Assembly (NCBI GenBank): GCA_910574635.1
Contig: CAJTCG010000030.1
Span: forward strand, 1 to 33,566
Length of the DNA stretch: 33,566 bases
Reading direction: 5' to 3'
Source: Oscillospiraceae bacterium
GTDB lineage: Bacteria > Bacillota > Clostridia > Oscillospirales > Oscillospiraceae
Shown here: one piece after another, positions 6,165 through 13,385 of the stretch
How the letters are laid out: every line of letters begins with the position of its first letter
Numbering within the stretch: the first letter of the stretch is position 1
Position numbers and translations under genes: made by a program
Notes under the pieces: generated by a model
Seen by the model: only the letters and a program-made list of their open reading frames with translations
What the model was told of the DNA's origin: nothing
Database searches by the model: none

Positions 6165-7142
6165 ATGGAAGTTACAGCAGCAGAGCGCACCACCACCTAT
6201 ACCGGGGCCCAGAGCCTCGCCGCGAAGATTAACGGCTACATCGTAGCCCAGCGCACCAGCATCGCCGCAATCGCCAAGGAAATCGGCTATAGCCGGGTCA
6301 CCGTTTCCCGGTATCTGGCGGGCAAGTATGACAGCGATCCCACCGGCATCGAGGACAAGCTCGCCGCGTTTCTGGCGGGCCAGACCGGGGAGGAGGTGGA
6401 GCTCCCGCTACCCCTGGAACCAGGGCAGAAGGGCGGACAGAAGCCCCGCTTCTATGAGAGCCGGGATGCTAAGGCCGTCCTGGGCGTATGCCAGAGCAGC
6501 CAGGAGTATATGGGCCTGGGCATTGTGGTGGCCCGCAGCGGCTACGGCAAGACCTACGCACTCCGGGAGTACGCCAAGCTCCCCCGGGTGGCGTACATTG
6601 AGTGCGATGACACTATGAGCAGCCGAGACTTGGTGGAGGCGGTCGAGCGGAGCATCGGCCTCCCCAACGGCTACGGCACGATCTGGCGCAGGGTCAACGG
6701 CATCCGGGAGTTCTTCAACACCAACCGGGGCTACCTCCTCATTATTGACGAGGCCGACAAGCTGGTGAGCAAGTACACACAGAAGAAGATGGAGATTCTC
6801 CGGGCGATTTTTGACCAGAGCGACGTAGGGTTGGTGATCGCGGGCGAGCCGAAGTTGGAGGCCCAGATCAAGACCTATCTGGCACGGATGGCGAACCGCG
6901 TGGACTTCTACGCCTCGCTTCGAGGGCTGGCTCCCTCCGAGGTGGAAGGCTACCTGGAGGACTTCATCATCACCCCGGACGCCCTGCTTGAGCTGAAGGA
7001 GCGGGCGTGTAATATGCGGACAGGCTGTTTCCGCCTCCTAGACCGCACCCTCTCCAACGTAGGGCGCATCCTGGCCGAGCGGGGTGAGGGGACGGTCACC
7101 GTGAAGATCATTGAGCAAGCGTCCTCCATGATGATGCTCTAA
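6165..7142 (+). CDS. MuB-like target-selection AAA+ ATPase with N-terminal HTH
   Basis: The protein has 325 residues (MuB has 312). I start it at the ATG at 6165 behind AGGAGG, 11 bases after the transposase stop. Residues 17-53 are a helix-turn-helix (TSIAAIAKEIGYSRVTVSRY). A Walker A motif lies at 123-130 (ARSGYGKT) and a Walker B at 191-198 (LLIIDEAD), followed by an AAA+ core and a helical C-terminal domain. As in Mu, it would polymerise on DNA, deliver target sites to the transposase and protect the phage's own DNA from self-insertion. The pairing with the gene before it makes the call secure. Confidence 0.93.
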   Translation: MEVTAAERTTTYTGAQSLAAKINGYIVAQRTSIAAIAKEIGYSRVTVSRYLAGKYDSDPTGIEDKLAAFLAGQTGEEVELPLPLEPGQKGGQKPRFYESRDAKAVLGVCQSSQEYMGLGIVVARSGYGKTYALREYAKLPRVAYIECDDTMSSRDLVEAVERSIGLPNGYGTIWRRVNGIREFFNTNRGYLLIIDEADKLVSKYTQKKMEILRAIFDQSDVGLVIAGEPKLEAQIKTYLARMANRVDFYASLRGLAPSEVEGYLEDFIITPDALLELKERACNMRTGCFRLLDRTLSNVGRILAERGEGTVTVKIIEQASSMMML

Positions 7143-7160
7143 CGACTGGGGGCTGAGACA

Positions 7161-7337
7161 ATGAAAATGAGAAAGCAGCGGCACATGGGCGCGGCCCTGG
7201 TGGTTCTCTCCTGGCTTATCCTGCTTCTGGCCGCGACCAGGGCGAACCCCATCGACCAGGACGCCACCGCCGTAGTACTGCTCCTCCCTCTGGGGCTCTA
7301 CCTGATTTTCACGAAGCACTACATTTTGTGCCCCTGA
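7161..7337 (+). CDS. Small two-helix membrane protein
   Basis: The reading frame gives 58 residues starting MKMRKQRHMG. Two hydrophobic segments (about 10-25 and 37-51) are separated by a polar loop (TRANPIDQD), with a basic N terminus that should stay in the cytoplasm. GGGGGCTGAG before the ATG is an acceptable ribosome site. The gene fills the space between the MuB-like ATPase and Gam. Its role is unknown. A similar spot in Mu holds small early genes affecting host physiology, but nothing here identifies it with one of them. Confidence 0.55.
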   Translation: MKMRKQRHMGAALVVLSWLILLLAATRANPIDQDATAVVLLLPLGLYLIFTKHYILCP

Positions 7338-7377
7338 CGCCGACAGGCGTGGGCAAATAAGCGAAAGGAGCTTAGAT

Positions 7378-7899
7378 ATGGCAAGAAAACGAGTCGTCGA
7401 GGAGCCTACCCTCAAATCCTGGGAGGACGTGAACGACGCCCTCCGGCAGATCGCGGAGGCGAAAATCAGCCTTGGCGAGATCGAGGGCGAAATGCAGAAG
7501 GAAATCCTCAAGGCAAAGGACGCCGCGCAGGAGATGGCCCGTCCCTTCATGGACGAGATCGCCCAGCTGGAACGCGATATCCGGGTATATACCACAGCGC
7601 ACAGGGATGAGCTGGGTGATGAAAAGAGCAGGACGTTGCCCTTCGGCGTGGTAGGCTTCCACGCCTCCACCTCCATTTCACTCCCCAAGGACAAGGATGC
7701 TCTGGCTGAAATCATTCGACGGCTGAAGTCCAGGGGCATGCTGGACTGCATCATAGTAAAAGAAGCGGTGAGCAAAGAGGTCTTGAAGAAGTATGGCGAG
7801 GACACGGTCAACGCCGTGGGGGCTGTCTGGCGGCGGAAGAACGGATTTAACTATGATGTGGATATCGCCAAGCTGGAGCAGATCAAGGCGGGCGGCTGA
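7378..7899 (+). CDS. gam: Host-nuclease inhibitor protein Gam
   Basis: The 173-residue product is nearly the same length as Mu Gam (174). It has the long N-terminal coiled-coil helix (EDVNDALRQIAEAKISLGEI...MARPFMDEIAQLERDIRVYT) and the central beta section (FGVVGFHASTSISLPKD) typical of the family. Gam dimers bind double-stranded DNA ends and shield them from RecBCD/AddAB-type exonucleases; they are related to Ku. AAAGGAG precedes the ATG. It follows MuB and precedes GemA, matching the Mu early order. Confidence 0.9.
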   Translation: MARKRVVEEPTLKSWEDVNDALRQIAEAKISLGEIEGEMQKEILKAKDAAQEMARPFMDEIAQLERDIRVYTTAHRDELGDEKSRTLPFGVVGFHASTSISLPKDKDALAEIIRRLKSRGMLDCIIVKEAVSKEVLKKYGEDTVNAVGAVWRRKNGFNYDVDIAKLEQIKAGG

Positions 7900-7916
7900 G
7901 AAAGGAGGCCCGAGGA

Positions 7917-8351
7917 ATGGCAGCAGCACGAACAGGGCGCAAGCAGCCCTCCATCCGCACCCTCTGGGCGATTGCCAAGTCGCCGGAGCTGCACATGACG
8001 GATGAAGACCTCCACGCGCTGGTCTACCGCGAGACCGGGAAGGAATCTATGCGGGCACTGACCCAAGGGCAGATCAGTGAAGTGGCCCGCGTTCTCCAGA
8101 ACATGAAGGACAGCGCCGCTCAGAGCAGCCGCGCCAAGCGGACGGATGAAGATGGCAACCCTGAGACGGCGGCGCTCCGGCGGAAGATGTTTATGCTGAT
8201 GAAGGAGCTGGGCTGGAGCCCTGCCCAAGTGGACGGCCTCGCCAAGCGGATGTTTCAGGTGGAGCGGCAGGAGTGGCTGGACAAGCGGCAGTGCATGAAG
8301 CTGGTGGAGGCGTTGAAGGCGATGGTGGAGAGAAAGGCGGCGGAGGGATGA
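7917..8351 (+). CDS. gemA: GemA (Mu gp16-like) regulatory protein
   Basis: The protein has 144 residues. It has the family's basic start (KQPSIRTLWAIAKSPELHMTDEDLHALVYRETGKES) followed by ALTQGQISEVARVL, and a C-terminal helical part (MFMLMKELGWSPAQVDGLAKRMF). In Mu, GemA modulates host gene expression and DNA supercoiling; the mechanism is not visible here. AAAGGAGG lies before the ATG, and its stop overlaps the start of the next gene (ATGA). Confidence 0.85.
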   Translation: MAAARTGRKQPSIRTLWAIAKSPELHMTDEDLHALVYRETGKESMRALTQGQISEVARVLQNMKDSAAQSSRAKRTDEDGNPETAALRRKMFMLMKELGWSPAQVDGLAKRMFQVERQEWLDKRQCMKLVEALKAMVERKAAEG

Positions 8352-8731
8352 GGGCTGAAAAGGCGGCCGCCATGAAAATCCTGGCGACGCTGGATCGTAT
8401 CGTAGAGATGCAGCGCACAATCCGGCATGGCCCGGACCCGTGCGTTGCGACAGGGCTTGTATTCCTCAGCTACTACTACCAAGAGCTGCCGGAGTCCGTT
8501 GCCCGCCGCCTGACGGAGCTCTGCCCGGACGCTCTGGCGCGAATTCCAGATGCTACGTCCTTTCAGGGCACCGAGAAGGAGAGGCAGGGGGTTGCCGCCA
8601 GCATCGCCAGCGACGCAGCCTTCGCCCAGGTCATTCGGGCGGCGAACATCTACCGCAAGAAGCTGGGCCTCGGCCTCCTGGGGGCGGACGGCAGACCAGA
8701 GCAGACGGAAGGAGGCAGCAGCAGTGAGTAA
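8348..8731 (+). CDS. Middle-region protein, unknown
   Basis: The 127-residue frame starts at an ATG overlapping the GemA stop (ATGA), so the two are translated together. The sequence is helical, with a SYYYQELPESVARRLTELCPDALARI segment and a Ser/Gly/Glu-rich tail. I see no HTH, no cysteine cluster and no membrane segment. Its end contains the AAGGAGG that serves the next gene. Conserved placement behind GemA suggests a phage early/middle function, but I do not recognise it. Confidence 0.65.
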   Translation: MRAEKAAAMKILATLDRIVEMQRTIRHGPDPCVATGLVFLSYYYQELPESVARRLTELCPDALARIPDATSFQGTEKERQGVAASIASDAAFAQVIRAANIYRKKLGLGLLGADGRPEQTEGGSSSE

Positions 8732-8960
8732 CAGTGAACAGGCCGGGCGTGTGTGCCCGATCTGCGGCAGGAGGTACACAGAGCGGCCCGCCCTCTCCCG
8801 GGCGGACAACACCACGGACATTTGCCCGGACTGCGGGATGATGGAGGCCCTGGCCTCCATCCCCCGAAGGCGGGAGGGGCCCGCCGAGCGCACCCGGAGG
8901 GCTGTGTACGCCACAGGCAACAGGTGGGTGATTGAAAACTTCAACGCCACCCACGGCTGA
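8724..8960 (+). CDS. Small zinc-ribbon protein
   Basis: The GTG at 8724, with AAGGAGG 8 bases upstream, gives 78 residues. It has two CxxC knuckles, CPICGRRYTE and DICPDCGM, about 24 residues apart, a classic zinc-ribbon layout. The C-terminal part (RRAVYATGNRWVIENFN) is basic and aromatic. Such proteins often bind nucleic acid or a polymerase partner; the partner here is unknown. It overlaps the end of the preceding gene by 8 bases. Confidence 0.7.
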   Translation: MSNSEQAGRVCPICGRRYTERPALSRADNTTDICPDCGMMEALASIPRRREGPAERTRRAVYATGNRWVIENFNATHG

Positions 8961-8972
8961 GAGGGGGCGCAC

Positions 8973-9155
8973 ATGGCTGGAGTATATAAGGGCCGGTATT
9001 GTGACCGCTTCTACTGCGACAAGGTTCGTGAGCGGCGATGCTGTGCGGACTGCTGGCGGCGCAAAGCCCGGAAATGCCGCCGGGCCTGTCAGAACGACCC
9101 GAGTCGGTGCGGATTGCAGAGCAAGCCCCCGGAGAGGAGGAGGCGGTCATGCTGA
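8973..9155 (+). CDS. Very small Cys/Arg-rich protein
   Basis: The product has 60 residues with eight Cys between residues 9 and 46 (YCDRFYCDK, RRCCADCW, KCRRAC, SRCG) and many Arg/Lys. The Cys spacing suggests one or two zinc sites; the charge suggests DNA or RNA contact. GAGGGGGCG lies before the ATG. It follows another zinc-ribbon gene and overlaps the next start by 7 bases. Function unknown. Confidence 0.6.
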   Translation: MAGVYKGRYCDRFYCDKVRERRCCADCWRRKARKCRRACQNDPSRCGLQSKPPERRRRSC

Positions 9156-9328
9156 CCATCACCCTCCAGGTGGGAGCCCCACCCGGTCAGGCGATCGGCG
9201 TCAAGGAGGACATCGCTATGCGGCTGGAGCCCTTGGGCGATGTGCGCGTGGTGTCCATCACCGAGGACACGCCGGAACAGCTCCACATCACAGGCTATGG
9301 GGCCGCACAGGGCCCGCCGAAGTGTTAG
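9149..9328 (+). CDS. Small unknown protein
   Basis: An ATG at 9149, preceded by GGAGAGGAGGAGG, opens a 59-residue frame (MLTITLQVGAPPGQAIGVKED...). It has the alternating pattern of a small beta-alpha-beta fold (VRVVSITEDTPEQLHITGYG). It is tightly packed, overlapping the preceding frame by 7 bases and ending 10 bases before the next start. No family recognised. Confidence 0.55.
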   Translation: MLTITLQVGAPPGQAIGVKEDIAMRLEPLGDVRVVSITEDTPEQLHITGYGAAQGPPKC

Positions 9329-9338
9329 GAGGTTGGAT

Positions 9339-9722
9339 ATGGCAAAGAAGCAGAAGCGGCTCACGCAGCGCGAGAGGGCCGAGAGAGCGGCCATTAAAAA
9401 GCAGCTCCAAGCGGATGGAATTCTCCCGCCCGACAAGCCACGGCTCAACCGGGGAAAGTTTGCCCGGGAGACCTGGGAGGCGTTTGAGGCGTTCTACACC
9501 TCCGAGCCCATCCGGGCGGAGCTCTCGCTCATTAAGGCGATCGGCTTCATGGTAGGCCCGGACATGAAGAAGGTCACGCCCGAGGAGGTCGGTGTCTTCA
9601 AGCTGCTTAAGCTGGCGGTCGAATACGACGCTTTTCTTAAAAAGCTCGAGACGGAAGGCCGCACAACATACAACTACGGGGAGCTCATTGACAAAGTCAT
9701 CCTCCCCATTACCAATTTATAG
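9339..9722 (+). CDS. Middle-region phage protein, unknown
   Basis: AGGAGG and an ATG at 9339 give 127 residues with a strongly basic N terminus (MAKKQKRLTQRERAERAAIKKQL) and a helical body (WEAFEAFYTSEPIRAELSLIKAIGFMVG...VFKLLKLAVEYDAFLKKL). The basic head could contact DNA. I do not recognise the family. It is part of the compact middle operon leading to the endolysin. Confidence 0.62.
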   Translation: MAKKQKRLTQRERAERAAIKKQLQADGILPPDKPRLNRGKFARETWEAFEAFYTSEPIRAELSLIKAIGFMVGPDMKKVTPEEVGVFKLLKLAVEYDAFLKKLETEGRTTYNYGELIDKVILPITNL

Positions 9723-9732
9723 GAGGTACAAC

Positions 9733-9855
9733 ATGGCAAAAACGAAAGAAGACCCTAAGCCCCCCCTGGCGGTGGAGTCTGAGATCAACGAGGCGGATGG
9801 GGAGCCCATCTTCCACGCCGACGAAGAGGAGGGCAGGGGCGATGAGCAAGATTAA
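9733..9855 (+). CDS. Acidic 40-residue peptide
   Basis: AGGAGG lies 6 bases before an ATG opening a 40-residue frame with about 14 Asp/Glu (AVESEINEADGEPIFHADEE...), overlapping the endolysin start by 14 bases. It may be a real micro-protein or mainly a leader that couples translation to the endolysin. The excellent ribosome site favours actual translation. Confidence 0.5.
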   Translation: MAKTKEDPKPPLAVESEINEADGEPIFHADEEEGRGDEQD

Positions 9856-11170
9856 GATCTGCCTGGACGCCGGGCACAGTGGCAGCAAATACAACCAAAG
9901 CCCCGTGGTCAAGAGCTACTACGAAAGCGCCATGGTCTGGGCACTGCACCTAAAGCTGGAGGAAAAGCTGGAAGCCCGGGGGTTCGAGGTAATCACCACC
10001 CGGCCCACCATCGACGCTGAGGTGGACGTGTACGCCCGGGGCAAGCTGGCGAAGGGCTGCGACCTGTTCCTTTCCCTGCACTCCAACGCGTGCGGAACGG
10101 AGAGCGTGGACTACCCCGTGGTTTACCGGGCCCATGACAACCGGAATGGCGCGGATACCCTGGCGGCGGGTTTTGCCCGGATGATCGGGGAGCGCATGGG
10201 TACGAAACAGACCGGGCGCAGCGCGCTCCGGAAGAACAGCACCGGAGGCGAGTACTACGGCGTTATGCGCGGGGCCCGGGCTGTCGGCGTCCCCCTGTAT
10301 CTTCTGGTGGAGCACAGCTTCCACACCAACACCGCCGCAGCGAAGTGGCTGCTGGAAGACCGGAACCTGGAGCTGCTGGCGGAAGCGGAGGCGGACACCC
10401 TGGCGGCGTATTTCAAGCAGACCGCCGCCCCCGTCCCAGAGGAGGAGAGGACGGCAATCATGGGCGCGGCCCAGGCTACCGCTCAGCAGATGGCACTGTA
10501 CTGCCGGAGACGAAACGCCGCGCCGAAGCTGAGCAGCTGCTCGGTGGAGGAACTGGCGGGGATGTTCCTGGAGGAGGGCGCGGCTGAGGGCGTCCGGGGT
10601 GATATTGCCTGGGCGCAGAGCCTCCATGAGACGGGCTTCTTTAAATTCGGCGGCATTGTACAGCCGGGGCAGAACAACTTTGCGGGCATCGGGGCCCTGA
10701 ACGGGAACGGCAAGGGCCAGGCGGCGTCTTTCCCGGACCCGCGCACCGGCGTCCGGGCGCAAATCCAGCACCTGAAGGCGTATGCCTCCACGGAACCGCT
10801 GGCAAAGGCTTGCGTGGACCCGCGCTTCTCTCTGGTAGCCCGGGGCTCCGCGCCGTATGTAGAGTGGCTGGGATCGGCGGACAATCCAGGCGGGACCGGC
10901 TGGGCGGTCCCCGGCAAGGGCTACGGAGCCCGTGTGCTGGATATTCTGGCAGAGGTCATGGCCCAGGAGGTCCCGGAGCCGCCCGCTGAGGAGAAAGACA
11001 AACCCAAGTATCCGGCGTACCAGACGGAGGGCCTGGAGCGGTTGACGGAAGCCGGGATCATCGACTCCCCGGAGGTATGGAAGGCCCGCTTCGGGGACAC
11101 GGTGACGGTGGGGCAGATGTTTGGTATCCTTGGCAAGCTGCTGGCAAGGGCAGAGAGCCCCGCCGATTAA
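9842..11170 (+). CDS. Two-domain endolysin: amidase_3 plus glucosaminidase-like
   Basis: The 442-residue enzyme has two catalytic parts. Residues about 4-192 are an N-acetylmuramoyl-L-alanine amidase of the amidase_3 type, with the zinc ligands H12 (LDAGH), E28 and H80 (LSLHSNA) and the catalytic E157 (LLVEHSF). Residues about 205-385 resemble a mannosyl-glycoprotein/endo-beta-N-acetylglucosaminidase domain, with E263 in SLHETGFFKFGG and the NNFAGIGA motif. The tail (about 395-442) may be a small targeting domain. There is no signal peptide, so export would need a holin. It would cut both the peptide link and the sugar backbone of peptidoglycan. It lies before the late activator, whereas in Mu the lysis gene comes after it. 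Confidence 0.9.
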   Translation: MSKIKICLDAGHSGSKYNQSPVVKSYYESAMVWALHLKLEEKLEARGFEVITTRPTIDAEVDVYARGKLAKGCDLFLSLHSNACGTESVDYPVVYRAHDNRNGADTLAAGFARMIGERMGTKQTGRSALRKNSTGGEYYGVMRGARAVGVPLYLLVEHSFHTNTAAAKWLLEDRNLELLAEAEADTLAAYFKQTAAPVPEEERTAIMGAAQATAQQMALYCRRRNAAPKLSSCSVEELAGMFLEEGAAEGVRGDIAWAQSLHETGFFKFGGIVQPGQNNFAGIGALNGNGKGQAASFPDPRTGVRAQIQHLKAYASTEPLAKACVDPRFSLVARGSAPYVEWLGSADNPGGTGWAVPGKGYGARVLDILAEVMAQEVPEPPAEEKDKPKYPAYQTEGLERLTEAGIIDSPEVWKARFGDTVTVGQMFGILGKLLARAESPAD

Positions 11171-11189
11171 CGGAAGGGGGCGCACAGGC

Positions 11190-11507
11190 TTGGACGACCT
11201 CTGGAAAGAGCTAACCTTCGAGATGCTTCCGGACAATACATGGCGGCATGTGGCGGAGGAGATCGGGCTTGAAAACTTTTGCAAGATGTTGAATATCGCT
11301 GGCGGGGCAACACTTTACGTTCCGCAATTGGAAAGCCTTCTGCGCCCTGTCCGCGACGCACATATCAAGGCTGAGTTCAACGGATGGAATTACCTTGAAT
11401 TGGCACGAAAGTACAGCATTACAGAGCGGCTGGTCCGGAGTGTCTGCGGCCCCGGCAATGTAGAAGGGCAGATCGATCTGTTCAGTGAGCAGACCGACGC
11501 GTCTTAG
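11190..11507 (+). CDS. Mor/C-family late transcription activator
   Basis: The TTG at 11190, behind GGAAGGGGG, gives 105 residues; the longer frame starts inside the endolysin and lacks a ribosome site. The protein has the family's two parts: a dimerisation region ending in ATLYVPQLESLLRPVRDAHI, then an HTH (FNGWNYLELARKYSITERLVRSV). In Mu, Mor turns on the middle promoter and C the late promoters. Only one member is visible here, so it may do the C job for everything from 11617 on. It is the last gene before a strong terminator. Confidence 0.88.
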   Translation: MDDLWKELTFEMLPDNTWRHVAEEIGLENFCKMLNIAGGATLYVPQLESLLRPVRDAHIKAEFNGWNYLELARKYSITERLVRSVCGPGNVEGQIDLFSEQTDAS

Positions 11508-11518
11508 AAAAAATTCTC

Positions 11519-11543
11519 TGAAATGCTTCATGCGGACATTTCA
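11519..11543. promoter_or_regulatory. Dyad upstream of late genes, candidate activator site
   Basis: TGAAATG (11519-11525) is mirrored by CATTTCA (11537-11543). Mor and C bind imperfect dyads upstream of their promoters, and this is the only gap of useful size between the activator gene and the late operon. I cannot point to a convincing -10, so the promoter itself is inferred. Confidence 0.45.
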
Positions 11544-11560
11544 AAAAAAGCGTAGTACCC

Positions 11561-11595
11561 TAAGACTACAGGCAAAGCCTGTAGTCTTATTTTTT
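11561..11595 (+). terminator. Strong rho-independent terminator between middle and late genes
   Basis: TAAGACTACAGGC (11561-11573) pairs perfectly with GCCTGTAGTCTTA (11577-11589) over an AAA loop, followed by TTTTTT (11590-11595). It should stop transcription coming from the Mor-like gene. It ends only about 20 bases before the next start codon, so late transcription must either start within or just after the hairpin or overcome it. Confidence 0.9.
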
Positions 11596-11616
11596 ACATT
11601 TGAGGAGGCAGAAGAC

Positions 11617-12138
11617 ATGAACATGGAGATTATCACCAGCGCGGCGAGCACCGCACTCGCCAACATCGTCCTGGCCGTCATCGCCCTGGCCGGGGCCTAT
11701 GCGGTCTACTACATCCGGCTGGCCGGGGCCCAGGTGAAGGCGCAGACGAAGAAGATCGAGGACGAGAGTGCCCGGGCACTTCTGGAGGACGCCCTGGACG
11801 ACGTGGAGCGGCTGGCGACCAAGGCGGTCGGCTACACGGAACAGACCGTGGCGAAAGCCCTCCGGGAAGCGGTCAAGGCCGGGACGGGCGACCGGGAAAA
11901 GCTCCTGGCTCTGGGCCGGGATGTCTTCAACGAGGTCAAGTGTGAGATTGGGCCGGAGACGCAGGAGATCATCGTGAAGCACCTGGGCAGCTTCGACCAC
12001 TACCTGGAGCAGTGCATCGAGAACGCCGTCCTCAAGATCAAACAGGCCGACCCCTATATTACACTCCCTGGGGCTCTGGTGGACGGCGTTGGCGAGGCCG
12101 AGCTGAAGGAGGGCGTCCCCGGAACTGCCGCCGAGTAA
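11617..12138 (+). CDS. Holin-like membrane protein (LLH type)
   Basis: Starting at the ATG at 11617 (GAGGAGG upstream), the product has 173 residues. One N-terminal membrane helix (about 13-35, ALANIVLAVIALAGAYAVYYI) is followed by a long charged helical domain and an acidic tail. This arrangement and the first place in the late operon resemble phage holins of the LLH superfamily. It would permeabilise the membrane for the leaderless endolysin. A spanin-like or other tail-end role cannot be ruled out. Confidence 0.68.
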   Translation: MNMEIITSAASTALANIVLAVIALAGAYAVYYIRLAGAQVKAQTKKIEDESARALLEDALDDVERLATKAVGYTEQTVAKALREAVKAGTGDREKLLALGRDVFNEVKCEIGPETQEIIVKHLGSFDHYLEQCIENAVLKIKQADPYITLPGALVDGVGEAELKEGVPGTAAE

Positions 12139-12148
12139 GGAGGGCCCC

Positions 12149-12493
12149 ATGGACATCACCCAGATCACTGCTATCATCGGCGCAGCGGCGTCGCTGCTCT
12201 GCACCCTGGTTGTCGGAGCCCTGACCTACTTCTTCAAAAAGACGCTGACCTCTCTGGAGGACGCAGACAAGAAAAACGCCGCTGACATTCAGGTGGAGGC
12301 GCAGAAGCGGGAGCAAGGGCTGAAGGAGCTCACCACCCAGTTCAATGACCTGAAGAGCGATCTGCCTCTGGTCTACACCTTGCGGGAGGACTTCATCCGC
12401 AGCATGAACAGCGTCGACCATAATATCAGCGGGCTCGACCAGAAGCTCGATCAAGTTCTCCGGCTTATGACATCCTTTGGAAAGGAGGGTTAA
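12149..12493 (+). CDS. Mu gp25-like membrane-anchored coiled-coil protein
   Basis: The 114-residue product has an N-terminal membrane helix (about 6-29, ITAIIGAAASLLCTLVVGALTYFF) and then a coiled coil with heptad-like spacing up to the C terminus. In Mu-like phages a protein of this design (DUF2730-type) occurs just before the gp26/gp27 genes. Its role is not established; with the holin-like gene before it, a part in lysis is plausible. AAGGAGG precedes the ATG. Confidence 0.62.
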   Translation: MDITQITAIIGAAASLLCTLVVGALTYFFKKTLTSLEDADKKNAADIQVEAQKREQGLKELTTQFNDLKSDLPLVYTLREDFIRSMNSVDHNISGLDQKLDQVLRLMTSFGKEG

Positions 12494-12496
12494 ATT

Positions 12497-12820
12497 ATGA
12501 CCTTTTTGGACGAGACCACCGAGCTGGAGGTGGAGAAGAACAAAGCAATCCGGGGCTATATCGTGCGGGCTCTGGCCCGGGGTAACAATGGGGCCCTGCT
12601 GGTTCGCCAGATCGTCAATGCACTCATGGCGGACAACCTCATCATGACCCCGGACATCGGCAAGTATCTCAAGTACCTGGAGGACGGCGGCTACGTTGAG
12701 TTCACCAACCGCTCCGTCAATGCCTATAACGCCTACCGGAAGGACGCTGTGGTGCAGCTCACCAAGAAGGGCATTGACTTGGTGGAGGATACCATCCAGG
12801 ACGGTGGAGTCAATGTCTGA
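12497..12820 (+). CDS. Mu gp26-like winged-helix protein
   Basis: The protein has 107 residues. A predicted winged helix spans about 15-95: RGYIVRALARGNNGALLVRQ, then a recognition-like helix MTPDIGKYLKYLEDGGYVEF and a C-terminal ALTKKG-type strand (VVQLTKKGIDLVEDTI). Proteins of this form stand just upstream of the small terminase in Mu-like phages. It may help packaging or regulate late genes, but direct evidence is lacking. AAAGGAGGG precedes the ATG, and its end overlaps the next gene. Confidence 0.68.
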   Translation: MTFLDETTELEVEKNKAIRGYIVRALARGNNGALLVRQIVNALMADNLIMTPDIGKYLKYLEDGGYVEFTNRSVNAYNAYRKDAVVQLTKKGIDLVEDTIQDGGVNV

Positions 12821-13385
12821 GAAGAAACGTCGGAGAGGCCGGATACACTCCACTGTAGACGACCTCCCGGAGCCCCTCAAGTCACAGTTCGAGGTAAAGC
12901 TGGCAAATCCGGCGAACACCTACAACGAGCTCTCTGAATGGCTGAAGGGCGAAGGCTACTCCATCAGCAAGTCGGCGATTGGCCGGTACGCAGTACGGAC
13001 GCGGGAAGCCGCGCAGCGCGTGGCTGAAACCCTTCAGCGCACCCAGGCAATTGCTCAGGCTGTGGAAGCGCACCCTGACCTGGACTATACGAAGGCGGCG
13101 GAGCTGGTGCTCATGGACGGCCTCATGCAGCGGGTGAGCACCGCCGAGGAAGAATTTGACGAAATGCCTCTGGACAAGGCCGGGCGGCTGATTGCGTCCC
13201 TGGCCCGGAACGCCACCTACGAGAAGCGCGTTCGGGCGGAGCTGAAGAAAAAGGCGGAGCTGGCCTTTGACCAGATGGAGTCGGAGCTCATGACGGCGAT
13301 TAAGCAGCACCCGGAGCTGGTGGGCGAGCTGCACGACGTTCTGGCCCGGGCCCGGGAGAAGGTATTGACCGATGGCGAAGATTAA
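12813..13385 (+). CDS. Small terminase subunit, Mu gp27-like (DUF3486)
   Basis: The ATG at 12813 gives 190 residues. The N-terminal RGRIHSTVDDLPEPLKSQFEVKL segment and the HTH that follows (TYNELSEWLKGEGYSISKSA) are characteristic of DUF3486 proteins such as Mu gp27. A long helical part follows. It would recognise the phage end and hand the DNA to the large subunit. Coding overlaps both neighbours by a few bases (8 bases with gp26-like, 14 with the large terminase), a sign of translational coupling. Confidence 0.85.
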   Translation: MSEKKRRRGRIHSTVDDLPEPLKSQFEVKLANPANTYNELSEWLKGEGYSISKSAIGRYAVRTREAAQRVAETLQRTQAIAQAVEAHPDLDYTKAAELVLMDGLMQRVSTAEEEFDEMPLDKAGRLIASLARNATYEKRVRAELKKKAELAFDQMESELMTAIKQHPELVGELHDVLARAREKVLTDGED

